64,000 nucleotides of DNA, taken from contig NZ_AP022567.1 in assembly GCF_010727475.1 (NCBI RefSeq), positions 2,728,001 to 2,792,000 of the forward strand. Direction: 5' to 3'. The translations under genes and the position numbers were made by a program. Below are positions 49,996-59,033 of this stretch, in pieces (within the stretch, counting starts at the first letter, position 1; the number at the start of each line of letters is the position of its first letter). Source of the stretch: Mycolicibacterium mageritense (GTDB lineage Bacteria; Actinomycetota; Actinomycetes; Mycobacteriales; Mycobacteriaceae). Under the pieces are notes generated by a model. The model was given only the letters and a program-made list of their open reading frames with translations, did no database searches and was not told where the DNA came from.

Positions 49996-50073
49996 GGGAG
50001 AACGCTATCGCAGGGCACTCGGCGAACGTGATGCGAATCTCGTGCGGAGGCCTTGCGAGCGCTGAATTGATAT

Positions 50074-50092
50074 TTAGGCTTGCCTTACCTAA
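50074..50092. promoter_or_regulatory. IdeR iron box upstream of fprA
   Basis: TTAGGCTTGCCTTACCTAA matches the 19-bp IdeR consensus TTAGGTTAGGCTAACCTAA at 15 positions with both outer TTAGG and CCTAA arms intact. It ends 14 nt before the fprA ATG. Iron-replete repression is expected. Confidence 0.75.
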
Positions 50093-50106
50093 TACGTGAG
50101 GCGGTT

Positions 50107-51462
50107 ATGAGGCAGATCCAGATTGCGGTCATCGGCGCAGGTCCAGCGGGAATCTATGCCGCTGACATCCTGACCAAGGAATACGAGCACGCGCGCGTCG
50201 ACGTGTTCGACCGCTTACCCGCGCCCTACGGCCTGGTGCGTTACGGCGTTGCGCCCGACCATCCGCGGATCAAGGAGATCATCAAGGCGCTACGCCGGGT
50301 GCTCTCGCGTGACGAGATTCGCTTCATCGGCAACGTGCACTACGGGACCGACCTCACCCTGCCCGAACTGCGCCGCCACTACGACGCGGTGATCTTCTCC
50401 ACCGGTGCACGCGCCGACCGCGCGCTCGACATCCCCGGCATCGACCTGCCCGGCAGCCATGGCGCGGCCGACTTCGTGTCGTGGTACGACGGACATCCCG
50501 ACGTGCCGCGCACCTGGCCGTTGACCGCGAAAAACGTTGCAGTGCTCGGCGCGGGCAACGTCGCGCTGGACATCGCGAGAATGCTCGCCAAGCCCGCCGA
50601 CGAGCAACTCACCACCGAGATTCCCGGCAACGTGTACCAAGGGCTGGCGGCCAACGTCGCCACCGACGTGCACGTGTTCGCCCGGCGCGGTCCTGCGCAG
50701 ATCAAGTTCAGCCCCATGGAGTTTCGCGAGCTGTCGCACTCTCCGAGCGTCGATGTGATCGTGCACCCAGAGGGTTTCGAGATCGACGCGGCCAGCCAGC
50801 GGGCCATCAACACCAGCAAGTCGACCAAGCTCGTCGTCGACACCATGATGAAGTACCTGGAGCGCGAACCCACCGGCGCACCGCACCGCATCCACATCCA
50901 TCTTTGCCAGGCGCCGGTCGCGGTGCTCGGCACCGACCGGGTCGAGGGATTGCGCACCGAGCGCACCGAGCTCGTCGGCGACGGGACCGTGCGTGGCACA
51001 GGCGAATTCACTGACTGGCCGGTCGAGGCCGTGTATCGCGCGGTGGGCTATCTGTCGACCCACCTGGCGGGCCTGCCGTTCGATCACCATGCCGGCGTGA
51101 TCCCGCACGACGCCGGTCGCGTGCTCGACATCGACGGTGGTCTGGTCGACGCAACATATGTGACCGGCTGGATCAAGCGCGGTCCTGTCGGGCTCATCGG
51201 ACACACCAAGTCCGACGCCGCCGAAACCGTCAACAGTCTGCTGAGCGATCTGCCGGGGTTGCGCGTACCCGAGGTCACCGACCCCGACGCGATCCTCACG
51301 CATCTGGCCGCCAAGGACGTCGACTACACCACCTGGGCAGAGTGGGAACGCCTTGATGCACATGAGATCTCCCGCGGCGAGGTGCAGGGCCGCGAGCGCG
51401 TAAAGGTGGTGGCCCGCGAGGACATGATCCGCGCCGGACGTGAAGCGCTGGTGCGCGACTAG
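50107..51462 (+). CDS. fprA: NADPH:adrenodoxin/ferredoxin reductase
   Basis: 451 aa, the usual FprA length. FAD motif IAVIGAGPAGIYAADIL; FDRLPAPYGLVRYGVAPDHPR is the adrenodoxin-reductase signature; NADP motif VLGAGNVALDIARML; C-terminal GWIKRGPVGLIGHTKSDA binds FAD. It passes electrons from NADPH to ferredoxin for P450s and Fe-S or siderophore metabolism. ATG 50107 is 14 nt after an IdeR box, so iron limitation probably induces it. Confidence 0.93.
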   Translation: MRQIQIAVIGAGPAGIYAADILTKEYEHARVDVFDRLPAPYGLVRYGVAPDHPRIKEIIKALRRVLSRDEIRFIGNVHYGTDLTLPELRRHYDAVIFSTGARADRALDIPGIDLPGSHGAADFVSWYDGHPDVPRTWPLTAKNVAVLGAGNVALDIARMLAKPADEQLTTEIPGNVYQGLAANVATDVHVFARRGPAQIKFSPMEFRELSHSPSVDVIVHPEGFEIDAASQRAINTSKSTKLVVDTMMKYLEREPTGAPHRIHIHLCQAPVAVLGTDRVEGLRTERTELVGDGTVRGTGEFTDWPVEAVYRAVGYLSTHLAGLPFDHHAGVIPHDAGRVLDIDGGLVDATYVTGWIKRGPVGLIGHTKSDAAETVNSLLSDLPGLRVPEVTDPDAILTHLAAKDVDYTTWAEWERLDAHEISRGEVQGRERVKVVAREDMIRAGREALVRD

Positions 51463-51586
51463 GCGCAGGGTTCTGGGCCACGTCACTCCAGTCATAGATT
51501 CCGACGGTGGTGTCGTTGTGCCCGGCCGTTTGCGATAAGTCGCGTAAATCGCCGCACAGCACGTGCAGTGCCACCAACCCCGTTGG

Positions 51587-52834
51587 TCACAGTCTTGATG
51601 CAAACGGATGGGGTACTTCTGATTGCCCGGTTACAGCGCGGTAGGCGGCGAGTGCCGCAGTGGCACGGACGATGTCACGCGGGTTGGTCAGATCCAGCCC
51701 GGTCAGCATGGTGGCCTTGCGCAGGCGGTACCCAACTGTGTTCGTGTGCACGTTCAGCTGTTGCGCCGCTACCGAACGGTCGCAGCCGCAATCAAGGTAG
51801 GCCGCAAAGGTCTCCATGGTGCGCTCATGATCGAAAAGTGGTCTCAGTATCTCGACCAGAACGGTGTGAGCAGCGCTGGGCCGGGACAACTGGAACTCAA
51901 CGGCGATGTCTTCGAGGGTGACCACGCCGCACTGGCGGCCATGATTGCGTGCCACGGCGAGCAGTTCGCGGGCCTGAGCGAGTGTGGTAGGCACGTCGGT
52001 GGGTGTACTCGGGGCGAGTGCGGCAAGTAGCGGTGCGCCGACGGCCCGTTCGATCGCCAGGAGTTGTTCACGTACCCGGTCGACCGGGATATCCGGCGAT
52101 GACGGTATGAGTGAGATGCCGCCATCGGCCATGACATCACACAATGCTCGTCCTAGTGCCAACCGGTTGAGTTCACGTTGTAGTCGCCGGGCCTTGCGGC
52201 ACCGGACGACGTCCTGATCGACCTCGGGTAGGTTCTCGTCGGGATGTCGGGCGATGGACATCACCACCACCCAGTAGGACGAGGCGATCGGCAGCCCCAC
52301 TTGTGCCGCAGTCGAATTCGGGTCCGTGCCCGAAATGAGGGCGGTCAGCAATGCTTGTTTGGCGACAAGGTCGTCGTACGTCGGCGCTTGTTCGGCACCA
52401 TATCCGGCGAGCACCGCGGCCGTTGCGGCGCGCAGATGGGCTTGCAATGTCCCCGCGGCGTACGCGAGCAGGTCGATGTCCTCAACGTGTGTACTGATCG
52501 CGACCCACAAATGCTCTGCGCCGATGTGATAGGCCAGCAGGATATCTGAGAGCGGGATGTGTTCATCGGCTCGGCGGGCGGCAGAGGCGGTGAGATCGGC
52601 CAGCGCATCCGCGTCCGATTCGCGCCCGGTACGCAGGCTTAACCAGATCAGCTCAAGGTTGCGTCGGATGATGGCCGTCACCTCGCCTCGAACAGCCTCA
52701 TCGGGCAGTGCTCGGTAGGCGGGAATGCGGGCACACAAAGCCTGCACTGCTTCGACCGTGAGCAATTGCGTGCGCTGAGCCAATCGGTCGGCCAGTTGTT
52801 GCTGTGTGGTTATCGGTGTGTTGGTCGCAGGCAC
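51587..52834 (-). CDS. PucR/CdaR-type transcriptional regulator
   Basis: 415 aa from GTG 52834, which has GGAAG seven bases upstream (TTG 52867 is an alternative). The C-terminal PucR HTH is FAAYLDCGCDRSVAAQQLNVHTNTVGYRL followed by RKATMLTGLDLTNPRD; the middle is a GGDEF-like sensor region (YWVVVMSIARH, VVTLEDIAVEFQL), and the N-terminus an all-helical RsbRD-type domain (ARIPAYRALPDEAVRGEV). It is divergent from a secreted hydrolase gene, 124 nt away, which it may activate. Confidence 0.88.
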   Translation of the reverse strand: MPATNTPITTQQQLADRLAQRTQLLTVEAVQALCARIPAYRALPDEAVRGEVTAIIRRNLELIWLSLRTGRESDADALADLTASAARRADEHIPLSDILLAYHIGAEHLWVAISTHVEDIDLLAYAAGTLQAHLRAATAAVLAGYGAEQAPTYDDLVAKQALLTALISGTDPNSTAAQVGLPIASSYWVVVMSIARHPDENLPEVDQDVVRCRKARRLQRELNRLALGRALCDVMADGGISLIPSSPDIPVDRVREQLLAIERAVGAPLLAALAPSTPTDVPTTLAQARELLAVARNHGRQCGVVTLEDIAVEFQLSRPSAAHTVLVEILRPLFDHERTMETFAAYLDCGCDRSVAAQQLNVHTNTVGYRLRKATMLTGLDLTNPRDIVRATAALAAYRAVTGQSEVPHPFASRL

Positions 52835-52958
52835 AAATATCTTCCAAATCTCAAACGCTGCCGACAATGCGCAATGGTCAGCCGCAGCACAACATTGATT
52901 TGCACGGTCACCGTAACCACGGTGATGTCCCTGCGATCATGTCGAGGAGCGGTGTCCC

Positions 52959-54767
52959 ATGCCGAAGATTAGCGTCGTTCGCGCGGCGCTCGCCGTGGCG
53001 CTGGCGGGCGTGGTCTTCGCGACCGCTTCGCTGGCCTGTGCTGCGCCCGCCGCAGAAGGCGGGACAATCCGCGAGTGGGGATACTTGTCGCTGCCGGACG
53101 GCAACCGAATGCGGTATTCCGTGCTGTTGCCTCCCGAGCCGGGTCCGCATCCGGTTCTCATCGAATACGACGGATACTCAGCCGGTTCCGATCCCGACAT
53201 CGGTCGACGCTGGACGTCCAGGGGCTACGCCATCGTCGGCGTCAATGTTCCCGGGACAGGGTGCTCGACCGGTGACAACAGGGTCTTCGACGACACGGTC
53301 GGAGTGGCCGGTGCCACAGCGGTGGAATGGGCTGCAAACCAGCCGTGGTCGACGGGACGAGTGGGCATGATCGGGTATTCGTATTCGGGATACAGCCAGC
53401 TGTGGACCGCCGCCCAGCGGCCCAAGGGCCTTGTGGCCATCACCCCCAGCAAGAACGTTGCAGACCCGTACCGTGACGTCGGCTACCCGGGAGGCATTCA
53501 GAATGTCGGCTTCCCGACGGGATGGTGGAACGGGTTCCCAGCGATCTGGAACCGAGCCGGCGAGATGGCAGCTGCGCTCGACGGGGACTCCGAATGCGCC
53601 GCGATCGTGGAGCAGAACATCGCCAAGGCAAGGCGCGCAGACATCGACCTCGAACGGTGGCTCGACACCGATCACTTCTTCGGGCAGCGCTACGCCGACA
53701 AGAGTGCCTACTTTCGGGTGCCGGCCATCGACGTGCCGGCCTTCGGCACGCAGTCCTGGCAGGACGAGCAAGTCGGCACCCGCGCAGGCTATTACGAAGA
53801 GCTGATCCCCCCTGACAAGATGTGGCTGGCGAGTTCCAACGGCGACCACCACACCGACATCACCTCCTCCGAGATCGACTCCATGTTGCAGCGGTTCCTC
53901 GCCCATTTCGTCAAAGGCGAGGACAACGGGTTCGAGCGTGAGCCGCACGTACGCCTGCTGCAGGAGATGCGAACAGTTCGCCCTGGCGACCCGGAGTCGC
54001 CGATCGAGCCGACCGTGATCGCGTCTCTTGACCGGCTGCCCGTGGCAACTACACCCATGCGCCTATGGCTACGTGAAGGAGCCACGCTCAGCGACGCACC
54101 GCCAAGCGAACGGGCCAGTGGCACAGCCGAGTATCGATATCCGGTCGACGGGCCTACGGTCAATGATCCGGACGCCGAAGGCTGGCAGCCGAGCGGACCC
54201 GACGGGCATTTGACTTTCACCACGGCCGCGTTGCCCGCTGATTTGAGTTTTTACGGTGCCGGTTCGGCGGATCTGTGGGTGAGTTCGACCGCCCAGGACA
54301 CCGACCTACAGGTGACTGTGTCGGAGGTACGCCCAGATGGCATGGAGATGTTCGTGCAGCGCGGGTGGCTGCGGGCTTCGCGGCGCAGCCTCGACAGCTC
54401 CCGCACGACTGAACTACGCCCGTGGGGCGATTTCACCGAGCCCTCGGTGCAACCGCTCAGCGTCGGCCGACCGGCGCTGCTGCGAATTGAGATCAACAAG
54501 TTCGCTCACGTATTTCGTGCCCGGTCGAGTATCCGCATCACCATCGACGCGCCATCAAAGACGGGCTATTGGGTGTTCGAGAAGTTGGATACGCCCGCAA
54601 CGAACACGGTGTGGACAAGTGCGCGCTGGCCGTCCAGCGTCGTTCTCGGGTACGTGCCCTATACCCACGCGCAAGCCCTACCCGACTGTGCGACGACGTC
54701 GCGTCAGCCCTGCCGGGCGGACCAGCACCCAGTCCCGCCGGGCATCGGACCGCGTCCGCCGACGTGA
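52959..54767 (+). CDS. secreted CocE/NonD-family (X-Pro dipeptidyl-peptidase-like) hydrolase
   Basis: 602 aa. Leader VRAALAVALAGVVFATASLACAAP is Sec-type (a Cys before AAP is not a clean lipobox). The alpha/beta-hydrolase core gives Ser in GMIGYSYSGYSQ; the SNGDHHTDI segment supplies the His, and the C-terminal jelly roll (LSFYGAGSADLWVSSTAQDTDLQVTVSEV) is the X-Pro/cocaine-esterase module. It hydrolyses esters or amides outside the cell. Divergent from PucR; the tail TSRQPCRADQHPVPPGIG is Pro-rich. Confidence 0.88.
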   Translation: MPKISVVRAALAVALAGVVFATASLACAAPAAEGGTIREWGYLSLPDGNRMRYSVLLPPEPGPHPVLIEYDGYSAGSDPDIGRRWTSRGYAIVGVNVPGTGCSTGDNRVFDDTVGVAGATAVEWAANQPWSTGRVGMIGYSYSGYSQLWTAAQRPKGLVAITPSKNVADPYRDVGYPGGIQNVGFPTGWWNGFPAIWNRAGEMAAALDGDSECAAIVEQNIAKARRADIDLERWLDTDHFFGQRYADKSAYFRVPAIDVPAFGTQSWQDEQVGTRAGYYEELIPPDKMWLASSNGDHHTDITSSEIDSMLQRFLAHFVKGEDNGFEREPHVRLLQEMRTVRPGDPESPIEPTVIASLDRLPVATTPMRLWLREGATLSDAPPSERASGTAEYRYPVDGPTVNDPDAEGWQPSGPDGHLTFTTAALPADLSFYGAGSADLWVSSTAQDTDLQVTVSEVRPDGMEMFVQRGWLRASRRSLDSSRTTELRPWGDFTEPSVQPLSVGRPALLRIEINKFAHVFRARSSIRITIDAPSKTGYWVFEKLDTPATNTVWTSARWPSSVVLGYVPYTHAQALPDCATTSRQPCRADQHPVPPGIGPRPPT

Positions 54768-54882
54768 CGCGCCGTGCTCCGTCCCTATGCGCGCCTCGCC
54801 CTGGCGAGTGACACAAATGATGATCACGATGAGCGTCCGTGCCGCTCGAAGCGCGGTGCGGGAAAAGAGATGGAGAAATTTC

Positions 54883-56241
54883 ATGAGGTTGCGATGGATA
54901 GCGCTCTCGCTTCCCATCGTTACGGTGGTGGCCGCTGCGGCCATCCTGCGTGGGGGAGGCGCGGGCACCGAATCGGCGCCGGCAGAGTCGGTGACCGAAC
55001 GGCAAATCTGGCAGTCGGACGGGTATGGCTACACCTTTGAAATATCTGGTGATTCCGTAGATATGTACAGCTCGACCAGGGATAGCTTGGTGCTTTTCGG
55101 CAAAGGTCATATCGACAGCGATGGAAGCATGTATGTAGATGAGATTCTTGCAGCAACCCATGGTGCACAAAGGTTCTGGCTCGGGCGGTTCGTCGACGGT
55201 GTCATGACAGACCATTTGGGCTATGCGAAGAACTTTCATCGGCTCGACCGTCTTCCCGTCGCAAAGTATGACGGGTTCACCGAGGATCCCGTCCAGAATT
55301 TCGAAGTTTTTTGGCAGACCTACGAGGAGAACTTCAGCTTCTTCCCAGTCATAAATGTCGATTGGCGCAGTGTTTACCGCGAGTACCGCCCGAAAGTGAG
55401 CACTGGCACGACAGGCCGAGAACTGCAGGAGATCTTTCGGGCGATGATACGTCGTCTGAATGACGGCCACAGCAATTTATTCAGTGGAGACGACGTATTC
55501 TCATCGCATTCTGAGGGGCCGCGCGAGGCCTTCTTTCAAACCAGCCGGGATGCCATCGCGGGCAATGTCGTCGATCGCTACATCGAAGGTGGTTTGACGA
55601 CCAAGCTTGACGGCCGAGTGCAATACGGGCGGACGATAAGCGGTGAAGGCTACATCCGGCTGCTGGAGTTTGACGTTTCCGATCCAGAGGAAGTGGACCA
55701 GGCGCTCGCCGACATGGTGCGCGATCTCGAACGCTGCCAGACCTTCATCGTCGACCTGCGCTTCAACCGTGGCGGCGAGGACTTCTTCGGAACGAAGGTG
55801 GCTGGCCTCTTCACAGATGAACGAAGGATCGCGTATCGGAAGCAGGTCAGGACCGGAAGTTACGACGAATTCTCCGAACCTGTCTCGATCTACATGGAAC
55901 CTGCCGCGAAGAGATTCATCACGGACAGAGTAGTGATCCTGACGAGTCCGCTGACAGTCAGCGCGGGTGAGACCGCGACGTTGGCGCTGAAGGAACTCGA
56001 TCAGGCAGTGACCATCGGTGAGACGACCGCCGGCTACTTCTCCGATATGTTGCTGAAATCGCTGCCGAACCGGCAGCTGTTTTCTTTGAGCAACGAACGC
56101 TACACGTCTGTGGGCGGCGTGAATTTCGAGCACCTTGGTTTGCCGCCCGATGAGCAGATCACAATCACGCAGGCCGACGTGGGTGCGTTGCGGGATCCGG
56201 TGATGGATAGGGCTTTGGAGCTGTCGAAGCAGATGCCGTGA
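54883..56241 (+). CDS. exported S41B-type peptidase-like protein, low GC
   Basis: 452 aa from ATG 54883 (GGAGA upstream). N-terminal hydrophobic leader LRWIALSLPIVTVVAAAAIL. S41 core: IRRLNDGHSNLFSG gives the S41B His; FIVDLRFNRGGEDFFG; and LTSPLTVSAGETATLALKEL gives the nucleophile Ser and the Glu. Codon use differs from neighbours: bases 55021-55140 are 46% G+C by direct count, with ATA and AAA codons. This points to recent transfer. It may form an operon with the secreted hydrolase 115 nt upstream. Confidence 0.82.
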   Translation: MRLRWIALSLPIVTVVAAAAILRGGGAGTESAPAESVTERQIWQSDGYGYTFEISGDSVDMYSSTRDSLVLFGKGHIDSDGSMYVDEILAATHGAQRFWLGRFVDGVMTDHLGYAKNFHRLDRLPVAKYDGFTEDPVQNFEVFWQTYEENFSFFPVINVDWRSVYREYRPKVSTGTTGRELQEIFRAMIRRLNDGHSNLFSGDDVFSSHSEGPREAFFQTSRDAIAGNVVDRYIEGGLTTKLDGRVQYGRTISGEGYIRLLEFDVSDPEEVDQALADMVRDLERCQTFIVDLRFNRGGEDFFGTKVAGLFTDERRIAYRKQVRTGSYDEFSEPVSIYMEPAAKRFITDRVVILTSPLTVSAGETATLALKELDQAVTIGETTAGYFSDMLLKSLPNRQLFSLSNERYTSVGGVNFEHLGLPPDEQITITQADVGALRDPVMDRALELSKQMP

Positions 56242-56245
56242 CGGC

Positions 56246-57628
56246 TCACACCACAGAGGCGAGCCGACGAACCCCTTCCGTGATGTGCTCGATGTCGCTG
56301 CATCCGTAGCTGAGCCGGAGGTGCGGGCCGTCGGGTTCGGCGGGATACCACGGCACACCCGAAGACACGAGGACGCCGGCGGCCAATGCGCGGGCGCCGA
56401 CCGCGTCGGGATCCGCGCCGGCGGGCAGCCTGGTCCACAGGTGCATGCCTCCGCGAGGAATGCACACGGGTTGTGTATTGGGCAGTCTGGCGGCGAGCTC
56501 GCGGATCAGAGTGTCGCGGCGGCGGCCCAATTCTCGTGCGATGGTCCGTAGGTGCCGCGGATACGCCGTCGAGGTGAGGAAGTCGAGGGCCGCAGCCTGG
56601 ACGGGTCCGGCGACACAAAGGTCATCGAGGGTCTTGGCGGCACGGAGCCTCAGGTAGACGGGACCATGGGCACACAGAGCGCCGACGCGCATGCCGGGGG
56701 TGATGCCTTTGGTCAGCGAACAAATGTGGATGATGTTGCCGGACTTGTCTTCTGACATGAGTGTCGGGGGTGTTGGTCCGTCGATCGACAGATGCCGGGC
56801 CACGTCATCTTCGATGGCGAATGCGGAATGCCGCTCCAATGCGTCGAACAACTCGGCACGACGTGCAGCACTCAGCGTGGTGCCGGTGGGGTTGGCGAAC
56901 AGCGGTTGAACGACCACCACTCGTGCCCCTGTTCGTAGTAGGGCGTCGTCTAGCAGATCGGTACGGAGGCCGTGCTCGTCGACGGGCACGGGGACGATCT
57001 GCAGACCATGGGTACGTGCGATCGAGATTGCCGCAAGATACCCCGGACTTTCTATGAGGATCGGTTGCCCGGGAGACGTCAGGGTGCGTATCGCGATGGA
57101 CAGGGCGCTCTGGCCTCCGTTCGTGATGAGCACCTCGTCGTGCGCGACGCCGCCGATGGCGCGTGCGAACCATTCGCGCAGCGCGACGTCACCGTCAACC
57201 GGTGGTCTTCCCCAAGCTCCCGGGCGCCGCGCTGCGCGTTCGAACGAGGCGCTGAGGGCTCTAATGGGCATGATCGGTTCATCGAGATACCCGCCGGACA
57301 GACGGATCGTGTCGGTGGGTGGATCGGACACGAGATCCAGTGCGCGCACGGCGGCGTCCGGCGGAGGTCCGCCGAGCGCAAGGTGTTGCCACCCGACGTC
57401 ACGGGACCGTTCGATGCGACGCTGAGCCACGAATGTTCCTGCCCCAGGGCGTACTTCGACGAGCCCAGCGGCGGCGAGCTCGCGGGTGACGGCCTGCACG
57501 GTGGCTGGGGATACTCGGTGCTGGCGCTGAAGGGTTCGGACGGTCGGGAGACGAACCCCGGGCTGCTCTCGGACGATGAGCGCACGCAGTGCTGCTAGTA
57601 ACGCTGCACGACTGCTATCGTTCTCCAT
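56246..57628 (-). CDS. MocR/PdxR-type GntR regulator with aminotransferase domain
   Basis: 460 aa. N-terminal GntR winged helix (GVRLPTVRTLQRQHRVSPATVQAVTRELAAAGLVEVRPGAGTFV), a linker, then a fold-type I aminotransferase domain: FANPTGTTLS, AIEDDVARHLS and the PLP lysine in SLTKGITPGMRVG. MocR proteins sense PLP or an amino compound and control a divergent gene. Here the divergent gene encodes an EamA exporter, and their start codons overlap. Composite repeats lie on the upstream side. Confidence 0.88.
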   Translation of the reverse strand: MENDSSRAALLAALRALIVREQPGVRLPTVRTLQRQHRVSPATVQAVTRELAAAGLVEVRPGAGTFVAQRRIERSRDVGWQHLALGGPPPDAAVRALDLVSDPPTDTIRLSGGYLDEPIMPIRALSASFERAARRPGAWGRPPVDGDVALREWFARAIGGVAHDEVLITNGGQSALSIAIRTLTSPGQPILIESPGYLAAISIARTHGLQIVPVPVDEHGLRTDLLDDALLRTGARVVVVQPLFANPTGTTLSAARRAELFDALERHSAFAIEDDVARHLSIDGPTPPTLMSEDKSGNIIHICSLTKGITPGMRVGALCAHGPVYLRLRAAKTLDDLCVAGPVQAAALDFLTSTAYPRHLRTIARELGRRRDTLIRELAARLPNTQPVCIPRGGMHLWTRLPAGADPDAVGARALAAGVLVSSGVPWYPAEPDGPHLRLSYGCSDIEHITEGVRRLASVV

Positions 57629-58598
57629 GAGAGACAATAGTAACGGTACCGCGATATATGGGTATCGCAGTAACAATTTTTCGGCGCCTTCCGTAGCCTG
57701 GCTTCTGGGCGGGGCGGGCGTCTTGGCGTTCAGCCTCTCGCTCACCGCGAACAAGGTTGCCGTCGCCGGTATCGATGCGGTTGGAATCACGGTGTGGCGT
57801 GCTGTTTTCGCAGGTGCGTTGGCCGCGGTCTATCTTGTCGCCGTGCGCGCGCCGCTACCGGGTCTTTCCTCCGCGGGACGCCTGCTGGTCTCCGGTCTGG
57901 GGGTGATCGTGGGATTTCCGTTGCTGTCATCGTTGGCGCTGCAATCTATCGATGCTGGCCGCGCTGCAATCATCTTGGGTTTGTTGCCGGCTTTCACTGC
58001 GATGTTCGGCCAGGTGATCGGTGGGGAGCGATTGCCATGGGGGTTCTGGGCAGCTGCACTCGCCGGGATCGCGGTGTTGACAATCTTCTTGCTTGAGACC
58101 ACTGCCGCAGCCGCGCCGCAACGGCTCGGGTGGGGAGATCTTCAGATGCTGGGTGCAACCCTCTGCTCTGCGTTGGGCTACGCGCTCGGCGCGCGGGAAG
58201 CTCGCGAGCTGGGGGGTGCCCGCAGCATTTCCTGGTCGCTGGTGCTGCTGCTGCCAGCGACAGTTGTCGCGGCGTTGCTGACGCTGCCACATGCGCACTA
58301 CGAGTTGTCGGTCCCGGTACTGACCGCGATGGCCTACATCGCGGTGGTGTCTCAGCTTCTCGGCTTCTTCGCGTGGTATGGCGGGCTCGCGCGGGGCGGC
58401 ATCGCCCGTGTGGGCCAACTCCAGCAACTCCAGCCCATGCTTACCATCACAGCTTCGGCACTCCTACTCCACGAGCCGCTCACGATTGCGACTTTGTTCG
58501 TCGGAGCAGTCATCGCCGTGCTTGTCTGGATCGCGCAGCGAACCCGGGCTCAGTCGCCGACATGCCGCTTGCAAGCCCCAGCGAATGCAAGCAACTGA
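57627..58598 (+). CDS. EamA/RhaT-family (DMT) exporter
   Basis: 323 aa from ATG 57627. Ten hydrophobic helices in two EamA repeats; the first is AWLLGGAGVLAFSLSLTANKVAVAG with GITVWRAVFAGALAAVY, the second LQMLGATLCSALGYALGAREARELG with ITASALLLHEPLTIATLFVGAVIAV. DMT exporters release amino acids or metabolites. No ribosome-binding site is seen; TATCGT at 57616-57621 is well placed as a -10 for a leaderless transcript. Likely regulated by the divergent MocR. Confidence 0.85.
   Translation: MRDNSNGTAIYGYRSNNFSAPSVAWLLGGAGVLAFSLSLTANKVAVAGIDAVGITVWRAVFAGALAAVYLVAVRAPLPGLSSAGRLLVSGLGVIVGFPLLSSLALQSIDAGRAAIILGLLPAFTAMFGQVIGGERLPWGFWAAALAGIAVLTIFLLETTAAAAPQRLGWGDLQMLGATLCSALGYALGAREARELGGARSISWSLVLLLPATVVAALLTLPHAHYELSVPVLTAMAYIAVVSQLLGFFAWYGGLARGGIARVGQLQQLQPMLTITASALLLHEPLTIATLFVGAVIAVLVWIAQRTRAQSPTCRLQAPANASN
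57639..57674. promoter_or_regulatory. MocR operator repeats
   Basis: The order is AGTAAC, GGTACCGC (57645-57652), an 8-nt spacer, GGTATCGC (57661-57668), AGTAAC. These are direct repeats 16 bp apart, the arrangement MocR/PdxR dimers bind. GCGATA (57651-57656) and TATCGC (57663-57668) also form an inverted repeat. The site lies inside the exporter's 5' coding region and just upstream of the MocR start. Confidence 0.6.
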
Positions 58599-59033
58599 AC
58601 CACGCAGACCGAAGGTGCTAGGCACCGACTTCGCATGGCGTCCAGTGCATCTGGATAATTCATGGCTCATCGACGCCCTCGCCGCATATGAAGTTGGCAG
58701 GCTAAATGCAGCTGAGCACATCGAGGACCGCGATGCGGTTGTGCAGCAGTTGGTGATAGGCCAGGTCGTGTTCGGCCAGCTGCTACTCACCCTGCGCCCG
58801 ATTGAGCATGAATACCACTGTGCCCTCATACTCCTCGACGAACCTTCGGTGAGCACACAGGACCGACTGACGCAACGAGCCGCGCATGCTGGGGGAGTCT
58901 GCTCAGAATCCAAAGGAAGTGCAGCGTTTCCTGAGACGACAATTCTCGTGCTGGCTCCTTTTCCGGGATTTGGTCAGTAGTTCCATGTTCGTGATCACTC
59001 GTGTGGCCGCACGGATTCCCGGGCTGACCGGCA
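58599..59033. other. 435-bp stretch without a convincing gene; probable degraded coding sequence
   Basis: Between the exporter stop and the DJ-1 pseudogene. A plus-strand frame runs 58594-58980 but has no ribosome-binding site and no recognisable content. On the minus strand one frame reads protein-like (RRFVEEYEGTVVFMLNRAQGE, then QLAEHDLAYHQLLHNRIAVLD) but is broken by two in-frame TAG codons. I read it as a remnant of unknown origin. Confidence 0.4.

Noticed and set aside
58594..58980. Plus-strand frame of about 130 codons after the exporter
   Set aside because: No ribosome-binding site, no family, and the opposite strand reads more like an old coding frame; kept only as a degraded stretch.
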